Shown here: positions 8,401 through 17,054 of the stretch, in pieces
How the letters are laid out: every line of letters begins with the position of its first letter
Position numbering within the stretch: the stretch's first letter is position 1
Assembly (NCBI GenBank): GCA_023384005.1
Contig: JAHDXY010000009.1
Location: 1-42,008 of the forward strand
Direction: 5' to 3'
Source of the DNA: Burkholderiaceae bacterium
GTDB lineage: Bacteria > Pseudomonadota > Gammaproteobacteria > Burkholderiales > Burkholderiaceae_E
DNA length: 42,008 bases
Notes under the pieces: generated by a model
Seen by the model: the letters and a program-made list of their open reading frames with translations, nothing else
What the model was told of the DNA's origin: nothing
The model's database searches: none
Made by a program: the position numbers and the translations under genes

Positions 8401-9360
8401 GCGCCGGCCCGAAGAGCGCGAGAAGACCCGCTGCTGCTCGGCGGCCGACAGCCTCGAGAACAGCGGCAGCACCTCCATCGGCCCGCGCGCGAACGCGGCG
8501 GGGCCCCTCGCGTTGGCCGCGCGGGCGTGCGCGCGGCGCAGGTGCTCGGCGACGTCACGGATCTCGCGCTCTCCCGGCAGGAACACCAGTACGTCGCCCG
8601 GCTGCTCGCGCCACAGCTCGTCGATCGCTTCCTCGATGCGCGAGGGCAGGTCGGATTCGTCTTCGTCGTCGCGCTGTCGCTCGTCGAAGTCGCGGTAGCG
8701 GACGCTCACCGGGAAGGTGCGCCCGGAGACCTCGATCACTGGAGCGGGGTGCCCGGCGCGGCCGAAGTGCCGGGCGAAACGCTCGGCGTCGATCGTCGCC
8801 GAGGTGATCACGAGCTTGAGATCGTCGCGTCGCGCCCCCTCGAGCAGCTGCTTCAGGTAGCCGAGCAGGAAGTCGATGTTCAGGCTGCGTTCGTGCGCCT
8901 CGTCGACGATGATCGTGTCGTAGGCGCCGAGCGACCTGTCGTGCAGCGACTCGGCCAGCAGGATGCCGTCGGTCATCAGCTTGATCGACGCGCCGGCGCC
9001 GAAGTTCTCGTTGAAGCGGATCTTGTAGCCGACGTTCGCCCCCAGCGGCGTGCCGATCTCCTCGGCGATCCTGCGCGCGACGGTGGTCGCCGCGAGCCTG
9101 CGCGGCTGGGTGTGGCCGATCAGCCCCTTCTGGCCTCGCCCGGCGAGCGCAGCGGCGATCTTCGGCAGCTGCGTCGTCTTGCCCGAACCGGTCTCGCCGC
9201 AAACGATCACCACGGGGTGGGCACGGATCGCGGCGGCGATCTCGACGCGCTTGGCGCTGACCGGAAGCGAGTCCTGGAAGTCGAACGGCGGAAGCGGGCG
9301 CGGTACGTAGGGCACGGCGAAATTATAATGAGCGTCTCCCTGCCCCCCTAGGCGCGCCAT
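5443..9360 (-). CDS. hrpA: ATP-dependent RNA helicase HrpA (DEAH box)
   Basis: A 1305-residue protein, the size of E. coli HrpA (1300). Superfamily 2 helicase motifs: GETGSGKT (residues 55-62), DEAH (153-156) and SAT (187-189), followed by the helicase C-terminal domain, the HA2/OB region and a long HrpA-specific C-terminal DUF3418 region. Family knowledge: HrpA unwinds RNA and acts in mRNA processing and the rescue of stalled ribosomes. The ATG at 9360 is preceded by GGGAAG and overlaps the argA start codon on the other strand (CATG). A TTG at 9396 would extend it and a GTG at 9315 would shorten it. If transcription begins at the symmetric TATAAT at 9324-9329, the GTG would be the better start. 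The stop codon lies inside a 14-bp tandem repeat. Confidence 0.93.
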   Translation of the reverse strand: MARLGGQGDAHYNFAVPYVPRPLPPFDFQDSLPVSAKRVEIAAAIRAHPVVIVCGETGSGKTTQLPKIAAALAGRGQKGLIGHTQPRRLAATTVARRIAEEIGTPLGANVGYKIRFNENFGAGASIKLMTDGILLAESLHDRSLGAYDTIIVDEAHERSLNIDFLLGYLKQLLEGARRDDLKLVITSATIDAERFARHFGRAGHPAPVIEVSGRTFPVSVRYRDFDERQRDDEDESDLPSRIEEAIDELWREQPGDVLVFLPGEREIRDVAEHLRRAHARAANARGPAAFARGPMEVLPLFSRLSAAEQQRVFSRSSGRRVVLATNVAETSLTVPGIRYVVDTGTARVKRYLYRSKVEQLQIEPVSRAAANQRAGRCGRVMNGVCLRLYSEQDFESRPRFTDPEVMRSSLAGVILQMQALRLGDVEEFPFLDPPPRKAIADGYALLRELGATDERNALTDLGRKLARLPVDPHIGRMLLAAHEGGCLREMLVIASGLSVQDPRERPIERQQAADQQHRRFADEHSDFVSLVRLWDHWRAAQQEKASNRQLQSRLEREFLSPRKLREWADVHGQLSDAVAQLRWKPNTDPAGYEALHRALLTGMLGNLGFRAPDEPQFQGTHQTKFSIHPSSSLTRKPPRWLMAAELVDTGRLYARGVARVEPAWIEHAAAHLIRTSTSDPHWEKKAAQVVAFERGVLYGLTIYAQRRVHYGPRDPALARELLIREALVAGEWDSELAFHRHNRRLIDEIRKLEQRIRRPDLLVDEQWMFDWFDARVPAGVYSGSMLESWYRKARRSEPALLELAREELMRRDAQGTGSDAFPRRIAMHGIQFALSYRFDPGTADDGVTMTVPIHGLNQVDAERCEWLVPGMLGDKVAALLKSLPQKLRRHVVPLAQYVAEFVERWLAKIDGSGNATPGLIEALRDDLFATRQLRVQATDFRLEAVPAHLSMNFGLADEHGGVLAMSRNLAELRARYGARAQTSFQRALARLASEVPKGAGEPQAPETRGRSQLSSSPGAGPAEGTRHVDWSFGPLPELLELRSGKHTLIGYPALVDAGDAVELQVFDDPAVAQAQMRDGLRRLFAIAFREPLRYFERNIPDAQRLALSYAALGSVEDLRADLVRAILDRACLAEPWPKDADSFAARVADARPRLNLLGQELARTVLATLLEQQAVRRRISHTRGFPAALVDVEQQLAGLIDKRFASHTPPAQLAHLQRYLRAIVVRLDKLRADPARDAQKMAEIAPLQANYRRALAQRRGLPDPRLEEFRWMLEELRVSLFAQALRTPMPVSVKRLHKAWDAINC
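9323..9330. promoter_or_regulatory. TATAAT -10 element between hrpA and argA
   Basis: A perfect sigma-70 TATAAT lies at 9324-9329 within the palindrome ATTATAAT, so the same element reads TATAAT on both strands. On the plus strand it is 29 nt before the argA ATG, well placed for a short leader. On the minus strand it falls inside the assumed hrpA N-terminus. No good -35 was found on either strand. Confidence 0.5.
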
Positions 9361-10696
9361 GTCCGCACTTCCCGCCCTGTCCGAGCTTCCCGACAACGAA
9401 CAGTTCGTCGCCTGGCTGCGAGCGGTCGCGCCCTACATCCACGCGTTTCGCGGGCGCACTTTCGTGGTCGCGTTCCCCGGCGACCTGGTCGTCGCCGGGC
9501 GCCTGAACGCGCTGGTGCAGGACGTGAGCCTGCTGCACGCGATGGGCATGCGCATCGTCGTCGTGTTCGGCGCGCGCCCGCAGATCAACGAGCAGCTGCG
9601 ACTGCGCGGATTCGAGCCGCGTTACCACAACGGCTTGCGCATCACCGACGCCGCGACCCTGGAGTGCGTGAAGGAAGCGTCGGGCGAGATGAGGCTCGAC
9701 ATCGAGGCGGCGTTCTCGCAGGGCCTGCCCAATACGCCGATGGCGCACTCAGCGATCCGGGTGGTGTCGGGCAACCTGATCGGGTCGCGCCCGGTGGGCA
9801 TCGTCGACGGGGTCGACTTCATGCACACCGGGCTGGCGCGCAAGGTCGACGCGCAGACGATGCGCTTCGCGCTCGAGTCGGGCGCGATCGTGCTGCTCTC
9901 GAACCTGGGCTTTTCACCTACCGGAGAGGCTTTCAACCTGACGATGGAAGACGTCGCGTCCACCACCGCCGCGACGCTCGACGCAGACAAGCTGATCTTC
10001 GTCACCGAGCTGCAAGGGATTCGCGACGCGGGCGGCACGCTGCTCGGCGAGATCTCGGAAGCCGAAGCCAAGGTCCTGCTCGCTTCCGATCACCTCTCGG
10101 TCAGCGAGCGCTTCTACCTGCGTCACGCGCTGCGCGCCTGCGAAAAGGGGGTCGCGCGCGCGCACGTGATCGCGTTCGACACCGACGGCAGCGTCCTGCT
10201 CGAGCTGTTCAAGCACGACGGCATCGGGTCGATGGTGGTCGAGGAAGGACTCGAGGCGCTGCGCGAGGCGGAGCCAGACGACATCGGCGGCCTGCTCGCC
10301 CTGATCCGCCCGCTCGAGGAAGACGGCACGCTGGTGCGCCGGGATCGCGCGCTGATCGAGCGCGAGGTGGGCAACTTCAGCGTCATCGAGCACGACGGCG
10401 TGATCTTCGGCTGCGCGGCGCTCTACCCGTTCGCCGACGAGCGCATTGGCGAAATGGCCTGCCTCGCGGTCAACCCGCGGGTGCAGGGCCGCGGCGACGG
10501 CGAGCGCCTGCTCAAGCGCATCGAGCAGCGTGCGCGCGCGGCGGGCCTGACCCGGCTGTTCGTGCTCACGACGCGCACGACGCACTGGTTCCTGCGTCGC
10601 GGATTCGCGCTCGCCGACGTCGAGTCGCTTCCCGCGCAGCGCAAGGGTTTCTACAACTGGCAACGCAAGTCACAGGTGCTGGTCAAGGATCTTTGA
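9359..10696 (+). CDS. argA: Amino-acid N-acetyltransferase (N-acetylglutamate synthase)
   Basis: A 445-residue protein (E. coli ArgA 443). Its N-terminal two-thirds is an amino acid kinase fold (VVVFGARPQINEQLRLRG, LSNLGFSPTGEAFNLTMEDV), which in this family binds the feedback inhibitor arginine. The C-terminal third, from about residue 300, is a GNAT acetyltransferase with the acetyl-CoA motif MACLAVNPRVQGRGDGERLL. Family knowledge: it transfers acetyl from acetyl-CoA to glutamate, the first step of arginine synthesis, in the cytoplasm. The ATG lies in a CATG shared with the divergent hrpA start. No Shine-Dalgarno is evident before it. A TATAAT sits 29 nt upstream. Confidence 0.95.
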   Translation: MSALPALSELPDNEQFVAWLRAVAPYIHAFRGRTFVVAFPGDLVVAGRLNALVQDVSLLHAMGMRIVVVFGARPQINEQLRLRGFEPRYHNGLRITDAATLECVKEASGEMRLDIEAAFSQGLPNTPMAHSAIRVVSGNLIGSRPVGIVDGVDFMHTGLARKVDAQTMRFALESGAIVLLSNLGFSPTGEAFNLTMEDVASTTAATLDADKLIFVTELQGIRDAGGTLLGEISEAEAKVLLASDHLSVSERFYLRHALRACEKGVARAHVIAFDTDGSVLLELFKHDGIGSMVVEEGLEALREAEPDDIGGLLALIRPLEEDGTLVRRDRALIEREVGNFSVIEHDGVIFGCAALYPFADERIGEMACLAVNPRVQGRGDGERLLKRIEQRARAAGLTRLFVLTTRTTHWFLRRGFALADVESLPAQRKGFYNWQRKSQVLVKDL

Positions 10697-10777
10697 GCGC
10701 GCGCGGGCTGCACGGCCCTGCGGCGAAGCGGGGTATAGCGGCGCTCTGCTAGAGTCCGAGGCAAATCTGGAGTCGAA

Positions 10778-11050
10778 ATGGCAAGAACCGTTCATTGCGT
10801 GAAGCTGCAACGCGAGGCCGAGGGCCTCGATTTCCCGCCCTATCCTGGCGAACTCGGCAAGAGGCTGTGGGAGAGCGCGTCCAAGGAGGCCTGGCAGATG
10901 TGGCTCAGGCACCAGACGATGCTGGTCAACGAGAACCGCCTGAACCTGGCCGACGCGCGCGCGCGCAAGTACCTCGCGACGCAGATGGAGAAGTTCTTCT
11001 TCGGCGAGGGCGCCGACAAGCCTGCCGGTTACGTCCCGCCCGGGAACTGA
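10778..11050 (+). CDS. yggX: Fe(2+)-trafficking / oxidative damage protection protein YggX
   Basis: A 90-residue protein, the family's full length, with the conserved opening [20 protein letters not shown] including Cys7, and the block [19 protein letters not shown]. Family knowledge: YggX limits labile iron damage and protects Fe-S clusters under oxidative stress, and acts as a small soluble cytoplasmic protein. A TGGAG ribosome-binding site lies 5 nt before the ATG. It follows argA by 81 nt on the same strand and converges with rpiA. Confidence 0.95.
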   Translation: MARTVHCVKLQREAEGLDFPPYPGELGKRLWESASKEAWQMWLRHQTMLVNENRLNLADARARKYLATQMEKFFFGEGADKPAGYVPPGN

Positions 11051-11052
11051 TT

Positions 11053-11089
11053 CGGGGCGTGCGCGCCGGAACTGGTCTGCGCCGCCCCG
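11053..11089. terminator. Possible hairpin between convergent yggX and rpiA
   Basis: CGGGGCGTGCGC (11053-11064) pairs with GCGCCGCCCCG (11079-11089), leaving one bulged base and a 14-nt loop. It begins 2 nt after the yggX stop and before the rpiA stop. No T-run follows on either strand, so it would be an atypical intrinsic terminator or only an mRNA 3' end structure. Confidence 0.35.
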
Positions 11090-11120
11090 TGCGGCATGCC
11101 GCTAGCGCGGCGCGCGCGGT

Positions 11121-11795
11121 TCAATGCGCGAAACGGGTCTCGATTCCCTCGGGCCGGGCGATCAGCGCGATGTCGGCGCCGCGGCGCGCGAACAGCCCCA
11201 CCGTCACCACTCCCGGCCACTGGTTGATCTCGGCCTCCAGCGCGGGGGCATCGACGATCGTGAGTCCGGCCGCGTCGAGGATCAGGTTGCCGTTGTCGGT
11301 GACGAACCCGGGGCGCTGCACCGGGCTGGCGCCGATCTCGCGCAGTCGCGCCGCGACCTGTGAACGCGCCATCGGGATCACTTCGACCGGCAGCGGGAAG
11401 CGCCCCAGCGTGTCGACCAGCTTCGAGCCGTCGACGATGCACACGAAACGCTCGCAAGCCTCGGCGACGATCTTCTCGCGCGTGAGCGCGCCGCCGCCGC
11501 CCTTGATCATCTGCAGCTTGTCGTTGATTTCGTCGGCCCCGTCGACATACAGCGGCAGCGGCGTGCCGGCGGCGATCACCTCGTTGAGGTCGAGCACTGG
11601 GATCGCGCTGGCAGCGAGCAGTTCGCTGCTGCGCTGCGAACTCGACACCGCGCCCGCGATCCGCTCGCGGATTGCCGCGAGTTGCTCGATGAAGAAGTTC
11701 ACCGTCGATCCGCTGCCCACGCCGACGACCTGTCCGGTGCCGACGTAGGCGATCGCCGACCGGGCCGCCGCGCGCTTGAGTTCGTCCTGGTTCAT
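11121..11795 (-). CDS. rpiA: Ribose-5-phosphate isomerase A
   Basis: A 224-residue protein (E. coli RpiA 219). Conserved blocks: [16 protein letters not shown] (substrate phosphate loop), [21 protein letters not shown] with the catalytic aspartates, [14 protein letters not shown] and the [11 protein letters not shown] stretch. It interconverts ribose-5-phosphate and ribulose-5-phosphate in the pentose phosphate pathway. It lies 25 nt downstream of the EAL-HDOD gene on the same strand, so it may be read from the flagellar operon end as well as from its own promoter. The ATG at 11795 has no strong ribosome-binding site but matches the family start (MNQDELKR versus MTQDELKK in E. coli). Confidence 0.96.
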   Translation of the reverse strand: MNQDELKRAAARSAIAYVGTGQVVGVGSGSTVNFFIEQLAAIRERIAGAVSSSQRSSELLAASAIPVLDLNEVIAAGTPLPLYVDGADEINDKLQMIKGGGGALTREKIVAEACERFVCIVDGSKLVDTLGRFPLPVEVIPMARSQVAARLREIGASPVQRPGFVTDNGNLILDAAGLTIVDAPALEAEINQWPGVVTVGLFARRGADIALIARPEGIETRFAH

Positions 11796-11820
11796 GCGGA
11801 CGAATTCTAGCGCGCCCGAG

Positions 11821-13026
11821 TCAGGCCGCCGCCAGGTCTCGTACCGTGACCGCCTTGACCAGCGAGCGATTGCACTGCTCGATCGTGACGAAAGCCTCGT
11901 CCAGCCGATTCGAGAGCGACGCGTCGGGGGGCTGTTCGACCGATTGCGCGACGCGCAGGTAGGTCGCGTGCGGTCCGACGCCGTGCAGCAGCGCGTCGCG
12001 GATAGGCTCGGGCACGTAGAGCTTCTCGAGCAGTTGCGGCAGGGGCTCGCGAAACAGCTTGTCGAGCAGCGAGAGCACGCCGAGGATGAATACCTCGTCG
12101 CGCAACGGGCCTTCAGCCTCGGCTCCGACCAGGCTCTCCATGAACAGGCCGCGCCGGAACGACGCGAACATCACCGGCTGCATGTTCGCGTCCTTGCTCG
12201 CCGTGGCGAGCATCAGCAGGAGCCAACGCTTCATCCGCTCGTAGCCGAGCATCATCACCGCGTGACGAAACGACTGGATCTCCACCGGGAGACCGAAAGC
12301 CGCCGAGTTGATGTAGCGCAGCAGCCGGTACGCGAGCGCGGCGTCGCGCCGGATCACCTTCTCGATGTCGGTGGCGTCGGCGTCGCGCTCGATCAGCGAG
12401 AGCAATTGGGTGATCGTTCCGAAGTCCGGGTTCGAATCGCTCGGCACCGCGTGCAGGACGGCGTCGTCGAACGGCCATCCGATGCACGCGATCGCGCCCG
12501 CGTCGAAACTGCGGCGCAGCTGCGCGATCGTTTTCACGCCGCTTTGCGCGTAGGCGATCGTGCGCGTGAACTGGCGTGCCGCCTGCGACTCGTGGATCCC
12601 GAGCCGGCGATCGACCGACGCGTCGATGATCGACATCTTGAACGCCGGAAGTAGCGGCGCCGGCAACACGCCGACCGGGCGACCGCCGAGCACCTGCACG
12701 AAGCCCTTGCGCTTCATCTCCGAGACCAGGCGCAGCCCGTCCTGGGTCCCGGTCTGCTCGGGCGGCACTTCGAGCCAGATCTGGCGGTTGGCCTTGCGTT
12801 CGAGCAGGCTGTCGGGCAAGCAGGCGTTGCCGGTGCGAAGGAGCACCGGAATCGCCGAGGTCGGCCACAATTCGCCGAGGTCGCCGTAGAGCTCGTCGAG
12901 CTCGACCGTATCGGAGTCGGCGGCGCGTGCCGTGACACGCATCGCGATCGCCTTGCGCGAGCGATCGATGATCGGCTCGTAGCCGAGCAGCGTGCGCGAG
13001 ATCGTCGAGGTGGTCGTGTCGTTCAT
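11821..13026 (-). CDS. EAL-HDOD (YuxH-type) signalling protein with degenerate EAL half
   Basis: A 401-residue protein with the size and layout of EAL-HDOD proteins. The first 190 residues resemble an EAL fold ([20 protein letters not shown]), but the signature Glu-Ala-Leu and metal ligands are absent at the expected place. The rest is an HDOD domain ([19 protein letters not shown], then [19 protein letters not shown]). Family knowledge: such proteins, for example Shewanella CdgJ, cannot degrade cyclic-di-GMP and act as adaptors that affect motility or biofilm. It begins 25 nt after flgL in the same direction, so it probably shares the flg transcript. A link to motility is inferred from position only. 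Confidence 0.85.
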   Translation of the reverse strand: MNDTTTSTISRTLLGYEPIIDRSRKAIAMRVTARAADSDTVELDELYGDLGELWPTSAIPVLLRTGNACLPDSLLERKANRQIWLEVPPEQTGTQDGLRLVSEMKRKGFVQVLGGRPVGVLPAPLLPAFKMSIIDASVDRRLGIHESQAARQFTRTIAYAQSGVKTIAQLRRSFDAGAIACIGWPFDDAVLHAVPSDSNPDFGTITQLLSLIERDADATDIEKVIRRDAALAYRLLRYINSAAFGLPVEIQSFRHAVMMLGYERMKRWLLLMLATASKDANMQPVMFASFRRGLFMESLVGAEAEGPLRDEVFILGVLSLLDKLFREPLPQLLEKLYVPEPIRDALLHGVGPHATYLRVAQSVEQPPDASLSNRLDEAFVTIEQCNRSLVKAVTVRDLAAA

Positions 13027-13051
13027 TGGTTTTCGCGTGCGGGTGGCGCGC

Positions 13052-13963
13052 TCAGAGGTAGTCGAACAGCGACATGCGCGAGATCTCGGAATAGGTGCGC
13101 ATCGCCGCGCTCAGTGCGGTCTGGTTCTGCTGGAATTCGGAGATCGCCTTCGCGAAATCGAGGTCCTGGAGCTGCGACAGGCGCGCCTGCACCTCGATCG
13201 TGTTCGATTCGGACAGGCGCGTGCGGCTGTCGATCGCGCGCAGCTGCTCGCCGATCTCGGTGCGCTTGAGCATCACTTTCTCCATCGCCCCGTCGAGCCC
13301 CTCGAGCGCGGACCTGATCGCGGCGGTCACCGTCGCGGTGGGCGCGCTCTGGTCCTCGAGCACGGCAATCGCCGCGTCGACGATGTCGAAGATGCTGGTG
13401 TTTCCCGACGGGCCCGGCACCGACATGAAAGCCTGCCTGCCGTCGACGCTGACCGGCACGTCCGCACCGAGCCCGACCTGCTGCTGTCCGGTATTGGGCG
13501 TATACACGACCGATCCCGAGAGCTCGAAGGGCGCGTTCGAACTGCCAAGCCCCCCGAACACGAAGCCGCCGGCCGCGTCCGGGCTGTTGGCCAGCGCGAA
13601 GAGCTGTTCGCGGTAGCCGCGAAACTGCGCCGCCAGAAGCGCTCGTTCGGCGCCGCCGATCGCGCCGTTGCCGGCCTGCACGAAGCCTTCGCGCAGCGTC
13701 TGCATCGTCTCGTTGACGCTTGCCAGCGTCGCCTCGGCGTTTCCCAGCAGGTTCTGGGCGAACTGGTTCATTCGCTGCGCGGTCTCGATCCGGCGCAGCT
13801 GCGAGCGCATGCGCTCGGCATCGGCCGCGGCCATCGGATCGTCGCCCGCGAGCAGCACGCGCCGACCGGTCGAGAGTTCTTCCTGCGAGCGCACCAGTTT
13901 CGCCTGGCGCTCGTTCATCGAGTCGATCGCCCGGTCGAAGGCCATGCTTGTCGAGACTCTCAT
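13052..13963 (-). CDS. flgL: Flagellar hook-filament junction protein FlgL (HAP3)
   Basis: A 303-residue protein with the flagellin-like N-terminal coiled coil (VSTSMAFDRAIDSMNERQAK, LSTGRRVLLAGDDPMAAADA) and the matching C-terminal helix (LQDLDFAKAISEFQQNQTAL), as in FlgL and flagellins. It joins the hook to the filament with FlgK. It follows flgK by 29 nt in the same direction and is followed by the EAL-HDOD gene. Length is normal for the family (about 300-400). Confidence 0.94.
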   Translation of the reverse strand: MRVSTSMAFDRAIDSMNERQAKLVRSQEELSTGRRVLLAGDDPMAAADAERMRSQLRRIETAQRMNQFAQNLLGNAEATLASVNETMQTLREGFVQAGNGAIGGAERALLAAQFRGYREQLFALANSPDAAGGFVFGGLGSSNAPFELSGSVVYTPNTGQQQVGLGADVPVSVDGRQAFMSVPGPSGNTSIFDIVDAAIAVLEDQSAPTATVTAAIRSALEGLDGAMEKVMLKRTEIGEQLRAIDSRTRLSESNTIEVQARLSQLQDLDFAKAISEFQQNQTALSAAMRTYSEISRMSLFDYL

Positions 13964-13992
13964 CGCTTCACCTCGGCTGTGCGTCGCGGCGT

Positions 13993-15879
13993 TCAGCCGG
14001 CGGTGCGCAGGATTTCCTCGAATACGGCCTGCGCGGTCGCGAGCAGCTTTGCCGCCGCCTGATACGCCTGCTGGTACTGCATCAGTCGCGCCGCCTCCTC
14101 GTCCAGGTTCACGCCCGACACGGCGGAGCGCGAGGTTTCGGCGTCGAGCAGGATGCGCTGGGACAGCGCCACCGAAGCGCTCGCGCTCTGGCTGCGTACG
14201 CCCACGTCGGCCAGCATTTCGGCGAAAGCGTCGGTGAATCGCCGCCCGTCGACGAGCTTGCCGTCGGCCAGACCGAGCATCGCGCGCGCGTTGCGGTTGT
14301 CGGTGGCAGGATCGAGCGTCGGCGTCACCGTGATCGTGTCGCCCGCTTCCGGCGTGCCGCCCAGCGTCATCGACCAGCCATTGAACGCGAGCGTCATCCC
14401 GGCGACGTAGGCGATCCCGGTCGGATTGCCGGTGCCCGTTCCGCTCACCGAGAAGGTCCCTGCGCCATCGAAGGTGATCGTGACCGGCGCGGTCAGGTTG
14501 GCATCGTTGGCGGTGACCGCGAAGCTGCCCGCTGCGATGTCGCCAACGTTGTTGGCGCCGCGTTCGGGCGTCATCGCGTAGCCGGTGGCGAGGCGCGAGG
14601 GCAGCGAGAGCGCGACCGCGAACGAGGACGCGTATCCGCTGGCGGCGCGCACCAGGAACTGGTCGCCCGCCGCCGGCGTGCCGCTGCCCAGGTCGATGGC
14701 GAGTCCGTCGACCGTCGCCGGCCAGCCGCTCACCGTCGTGACCGTTGCGTCCGAGACGCGCGTGACCGAATAGTCGGTGCCGTTGAAGAGGATCCGGTAG
14801 TCGCTGGCTGCGACCCGGGAACCGTCCGCGACGCTCGCAGAGAAACTCGCGCTGCCGGAGTTCAGCGTCGAGGGCGTGACCGACGGCGCCTTGATCGAGA
14901 ACAGCGGATCGCCCTGCGCACCCGATGGCGTGCGACCGAGCGACTGCTGGTCGTTGTACGCCGAAGCGATCGCGACCGCGAGCTGGCCCAGCCGCGCGCG
15001 CGCGGCCTCGAGATCCTGCTCGCGAAACCGCAGCAAACCCGCGATCTCGCCGCCGCCCAGCATCTGCGCAGGGATCGGGACGTCGGCACCGCTCGTGGTG
15101 AGCACGAGCTGCATGCGCGACGGATCGAGCGCGTCGGGCGACACCGAGAAGCGCGCCACCGCGTTGCCGACGACCAGCGCGTGCCCCGACGCCGAGTACA
15201 GGTTCACCGTGCCGTCCGGGTTCGCCACCGAGGTGGTCTTGAGGAGCTTGTTGATCTTCTCGACCGCGTAGTCGCGCTGGTCCATCAGGTCGTTCGGAGG
15301 CTGACCGGTGCCCAGCGAGCGCGCGATCCGGTCGTTGATGCTCGCGAGTTCCGAGAGCGAGGCGTTGAGCGACTGGGCGCTTTGCGCGAGTCGTGCGTCG
15401 ACCGTCTCGCCGAGCTGCTCGAAGCCCAGCGACAGGCTGCGGAAACGCTCGGCGAGCGTGTTGGCGCGACTGATCACCACGGTACGCGCGGTCGCGTCGA
15501 AGGGGCGATTGACCAGGTCGGAGAACGCCTCGGTCAGGTCGTCGATCGCGACGCCGATTCCGTTGTCGGTGTCGGCGAGCATTCGTTCGAGGCGTCCGAT
15601 CTGCTCGAGCCGGGTTCGATCGGCGGCGACCGCGGCGGTGCTGGAGATCACCTCGGCCGTCAGGAACTGATCGTAGCGTCGCGCGACGCCGGCCATGTCA
15701 ACGCCGCGGCCGATGAAGCCGCCGATCGTCGCAGTCGCCCGCGCGGTGCTCAGCACGACCTCCTGGCGCGTGTACCCCGGCGTGTTGACGTTTGCGATGT
15801 TGTGACCGGTGGTCTGCAACTGGGTGTACGCGGCGCGCAACGCGCTGGTGCTCGTATTGAACAGGCTTCCGACCGACAT
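13993..15879 (-). CDS. flgK: Flagellar hook-associated protein FlgK (HAP1)
   Basis: A 628-residue protein, within the usual 550-680 range. The N-terminal rod-type motif (LFNTSTSALRAAYTQLQTTG, HNIANVNTPGYTRQEV) and the C-terminal segment (NLDEEAARLMQYQQAYQAAA) are the conserved axial-protein ends that form the coiled coil. The middle contains the variable surface domains, rich in Gly, Ser and Thr. It is exported by the flagellar type III system and forms the first hook-filament junction. It follows flgJ by 25 nt. Confidence 0.96.
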   Translation of the reverse strand: MSVGSLFNTSTSALRAAYTQLQTTGHNIANVNTPGYTRQEVVLSTARATATIGGFIGRGVDMAGVARRYDQFLTAEVISSTAAVAADRTRLEQIGRLERMLADTDNGIGVAIDDLTEAFSDLVNRPFDATARTVVISRANTLAERFRSLSLGFEQLGETVDARLAQSAQSLNASLSELASINDRIARSLGTGQPPNDLMDQRDYAVEKINKLLKTTSVANPDGTVNLYSASGHALVVGNAVARFSVSPDALDPSRMQLVLTTSGADVPIPAQMLGGGEIAGLLRFREQDLEAARARLGQLAVAIASAYNDQQSLGRTPSGAQGDPLFSIKAPSVTPSTLNSGSASFSASVADGSRVAASDYRILFNGTDYSVTRVSDATVTTVSGWPATVDGLAIDLGSGTPAAGDQFLVRAASGYASSFAVALSLPSRLATGYAMTPERGANNVGDIAAGSFAVTANDANLTAPVTITFDGAGTFSVSGTGTGNPTGIAYVAGMTLAFNGWSMTLGGTPEAGDTITVTPTLDPATDNRNARAMLGLADGKLVDGRRFTDAFAEMLADVGVRSQSASASVALSQRILLDAETSRSAVSGVNLDEEAARLMQYQQAYQAAAKLLATAQAVFEEILRTAG

Positions 15880-15904
15880 TCCGCCTCTCCCGGCGCGACC
15901 GCGC

Positions 15905-17041
15905 TCAGATCACCAGCCGGCGGATCGCCAGCGTCTGGTTGATCACGCGTTCGAGTTTTTCTCCGTAATTCGGGTCGGTCGCGTACCCGGCGCGCTGCAT
16001 ACCCTGCGCGAATTGCCCGGCGCTCGCGCCGGTTCGCGCGACCTGGCCGTAGCGCGGGCTGTTCGCGACCAGCGTCGCCCAGTCGTTGAATGCCTCGGCG
16101 TACGAACCATAGGAGCGGAACCGCTCGACCTGCCGATTCGCCCTGCCGCCAACGTACTCGGTGGTGCTCGCGTCGGCGACCGCGCCCTCCCAGCCGCCCG
16201 TCGCCTTGATGCCGAACAGGTTGTGGCTGCGCGAACCGTCGGCGTTGCGGATCTCGCTGCGCCCCCAACCCGATTCGAGCGCCGCCTGCCCCACGATGAA
16301 TTCGGCGGGCACTCCGGTCGCGCGCTGCGCGGAGAGCGCCTGCGGCCACATCCGCCGCACGAAATCGGCCTGGGTCGCGCTCATGCCCTGCAGGCTCGGC
16401 GCCTGCGCGCCCGCGACCGCCCCGAGCTGGAAAGACTCGAAACGCAACGGCGCGCCAGCGGCGTGGGGAAACGACGACATCGGGTTGGGCGCCACGGTTT
16501 CGGTGCCGGTTTCGCCTGCCAGCGCGGCGACGCGCGCTGCGGCCAGCGCGGCCGCGTATCGCGCCGCGCGTACCTGATCGGTCGCGCCCGGCATCGCAGC
16601 GGGCGTCGCACCGTGGGTCGCACGCTGGCTCGGGCCGACGGTCGACGCCGCGGCGGCGGTGGCGCCCGAAGCCGGCGTCGCGGCGCCGGCCGCAGCCTGC
16701 GCCTCTCGAGCGAGCCCGGGAGCGATGTCGCCGGGCTTGACCCCGCCACGAACGTGCGCGCTGAGCTGGCGAGCGATCACGTCGGCCAGACCGCCCGCGC
16801 GCCCGGACATCGACTGCGCCATCTGCTGGTCGAACATGTCGACGTACATCGACTGGCCGGGGCTGTCCCACATCCCGCTCTTGGGCATCGCGTCGCGCAT
16901 GCTCTTGAGGAGCTGGCGCATGAACAGCGCCTCGAACTGGGCCGCCGCCGAACGGACCGCCTGCTGCGGATCGCGCGCAGCCTGGCTCTTGAGCGCGTCG
17001 AGCGATCGCGCGTCTGCGGCCAGGTTGCCCATCGGATTCAT
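15905..17041 (-). CDS. flgJ: Flagellar rod assembly protein / peptidoglycan hydrolase FlgJ
   Basis: A 378-residue two-domain protein. Residues 1-110 are the rod-scaffold domain (AAAQFEALFMRQLLKSMRDA, then GMWDSPGQSMYVDMFDQQMA). Residues 215-378 are a glucosaminidase-type (GH73) domain with GQAALESGWG and catalytic Glu256. They are joined by a long Ala-rich linker of roughly 100 residues. Family knowledge: FlgJ caps the growing rod and cuts the peptidoglycan to let it through. The dual-domain form is typical of beta- and gammaproteobacteria. It starts 13 nt downstream of flgI. Confidence 0.95.
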   Translation of the reverse strand: MNPMGNLAADARSLDALKSQAARDPQQAVRSAAAQFEALFMRQLLKSMRDAMPKSGMWDSPGQSMYVDMFDQQMAQSMSGRAGGLADVIARQLSAHVRGGVKPGDIAPGLAREAQAAAGAATPASGATAAAASTVGPSQRATHGATPAAMPGATDQVRAARYAAALAAARVAALAGETGTETVAPNPMSSFPHAAGAPLRFESFQLGAVAGAQAPSLQGMSATQADFVRRMWPQALSAQRATGVPAEFIVGQAALESGWGRSEIRNADGSRSHNLFGIKATGGWEGAVADASTTEYVGGRANRQVERFRSYGSYAEAFNDWATLVANSPRYGQVARTGASAGQFAQGMQRAGYATDPNYGEKLERVINQTLAIRRLVI

Positions 17042-17054
17042 CGCTGCGGTTCCG

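Noticed and set aside
5470-9351. 1293-codon open frame opposite hrpA, and similar long frames opposite the HAD gene (38393-41017) and flg genes
   Set aside because: High-GC coding DNA often leaves long antisense frames. The translations are Arg-, Ala- and Glu-rich with no recognised family, while the opposite strand encodes clear conserved proteins.
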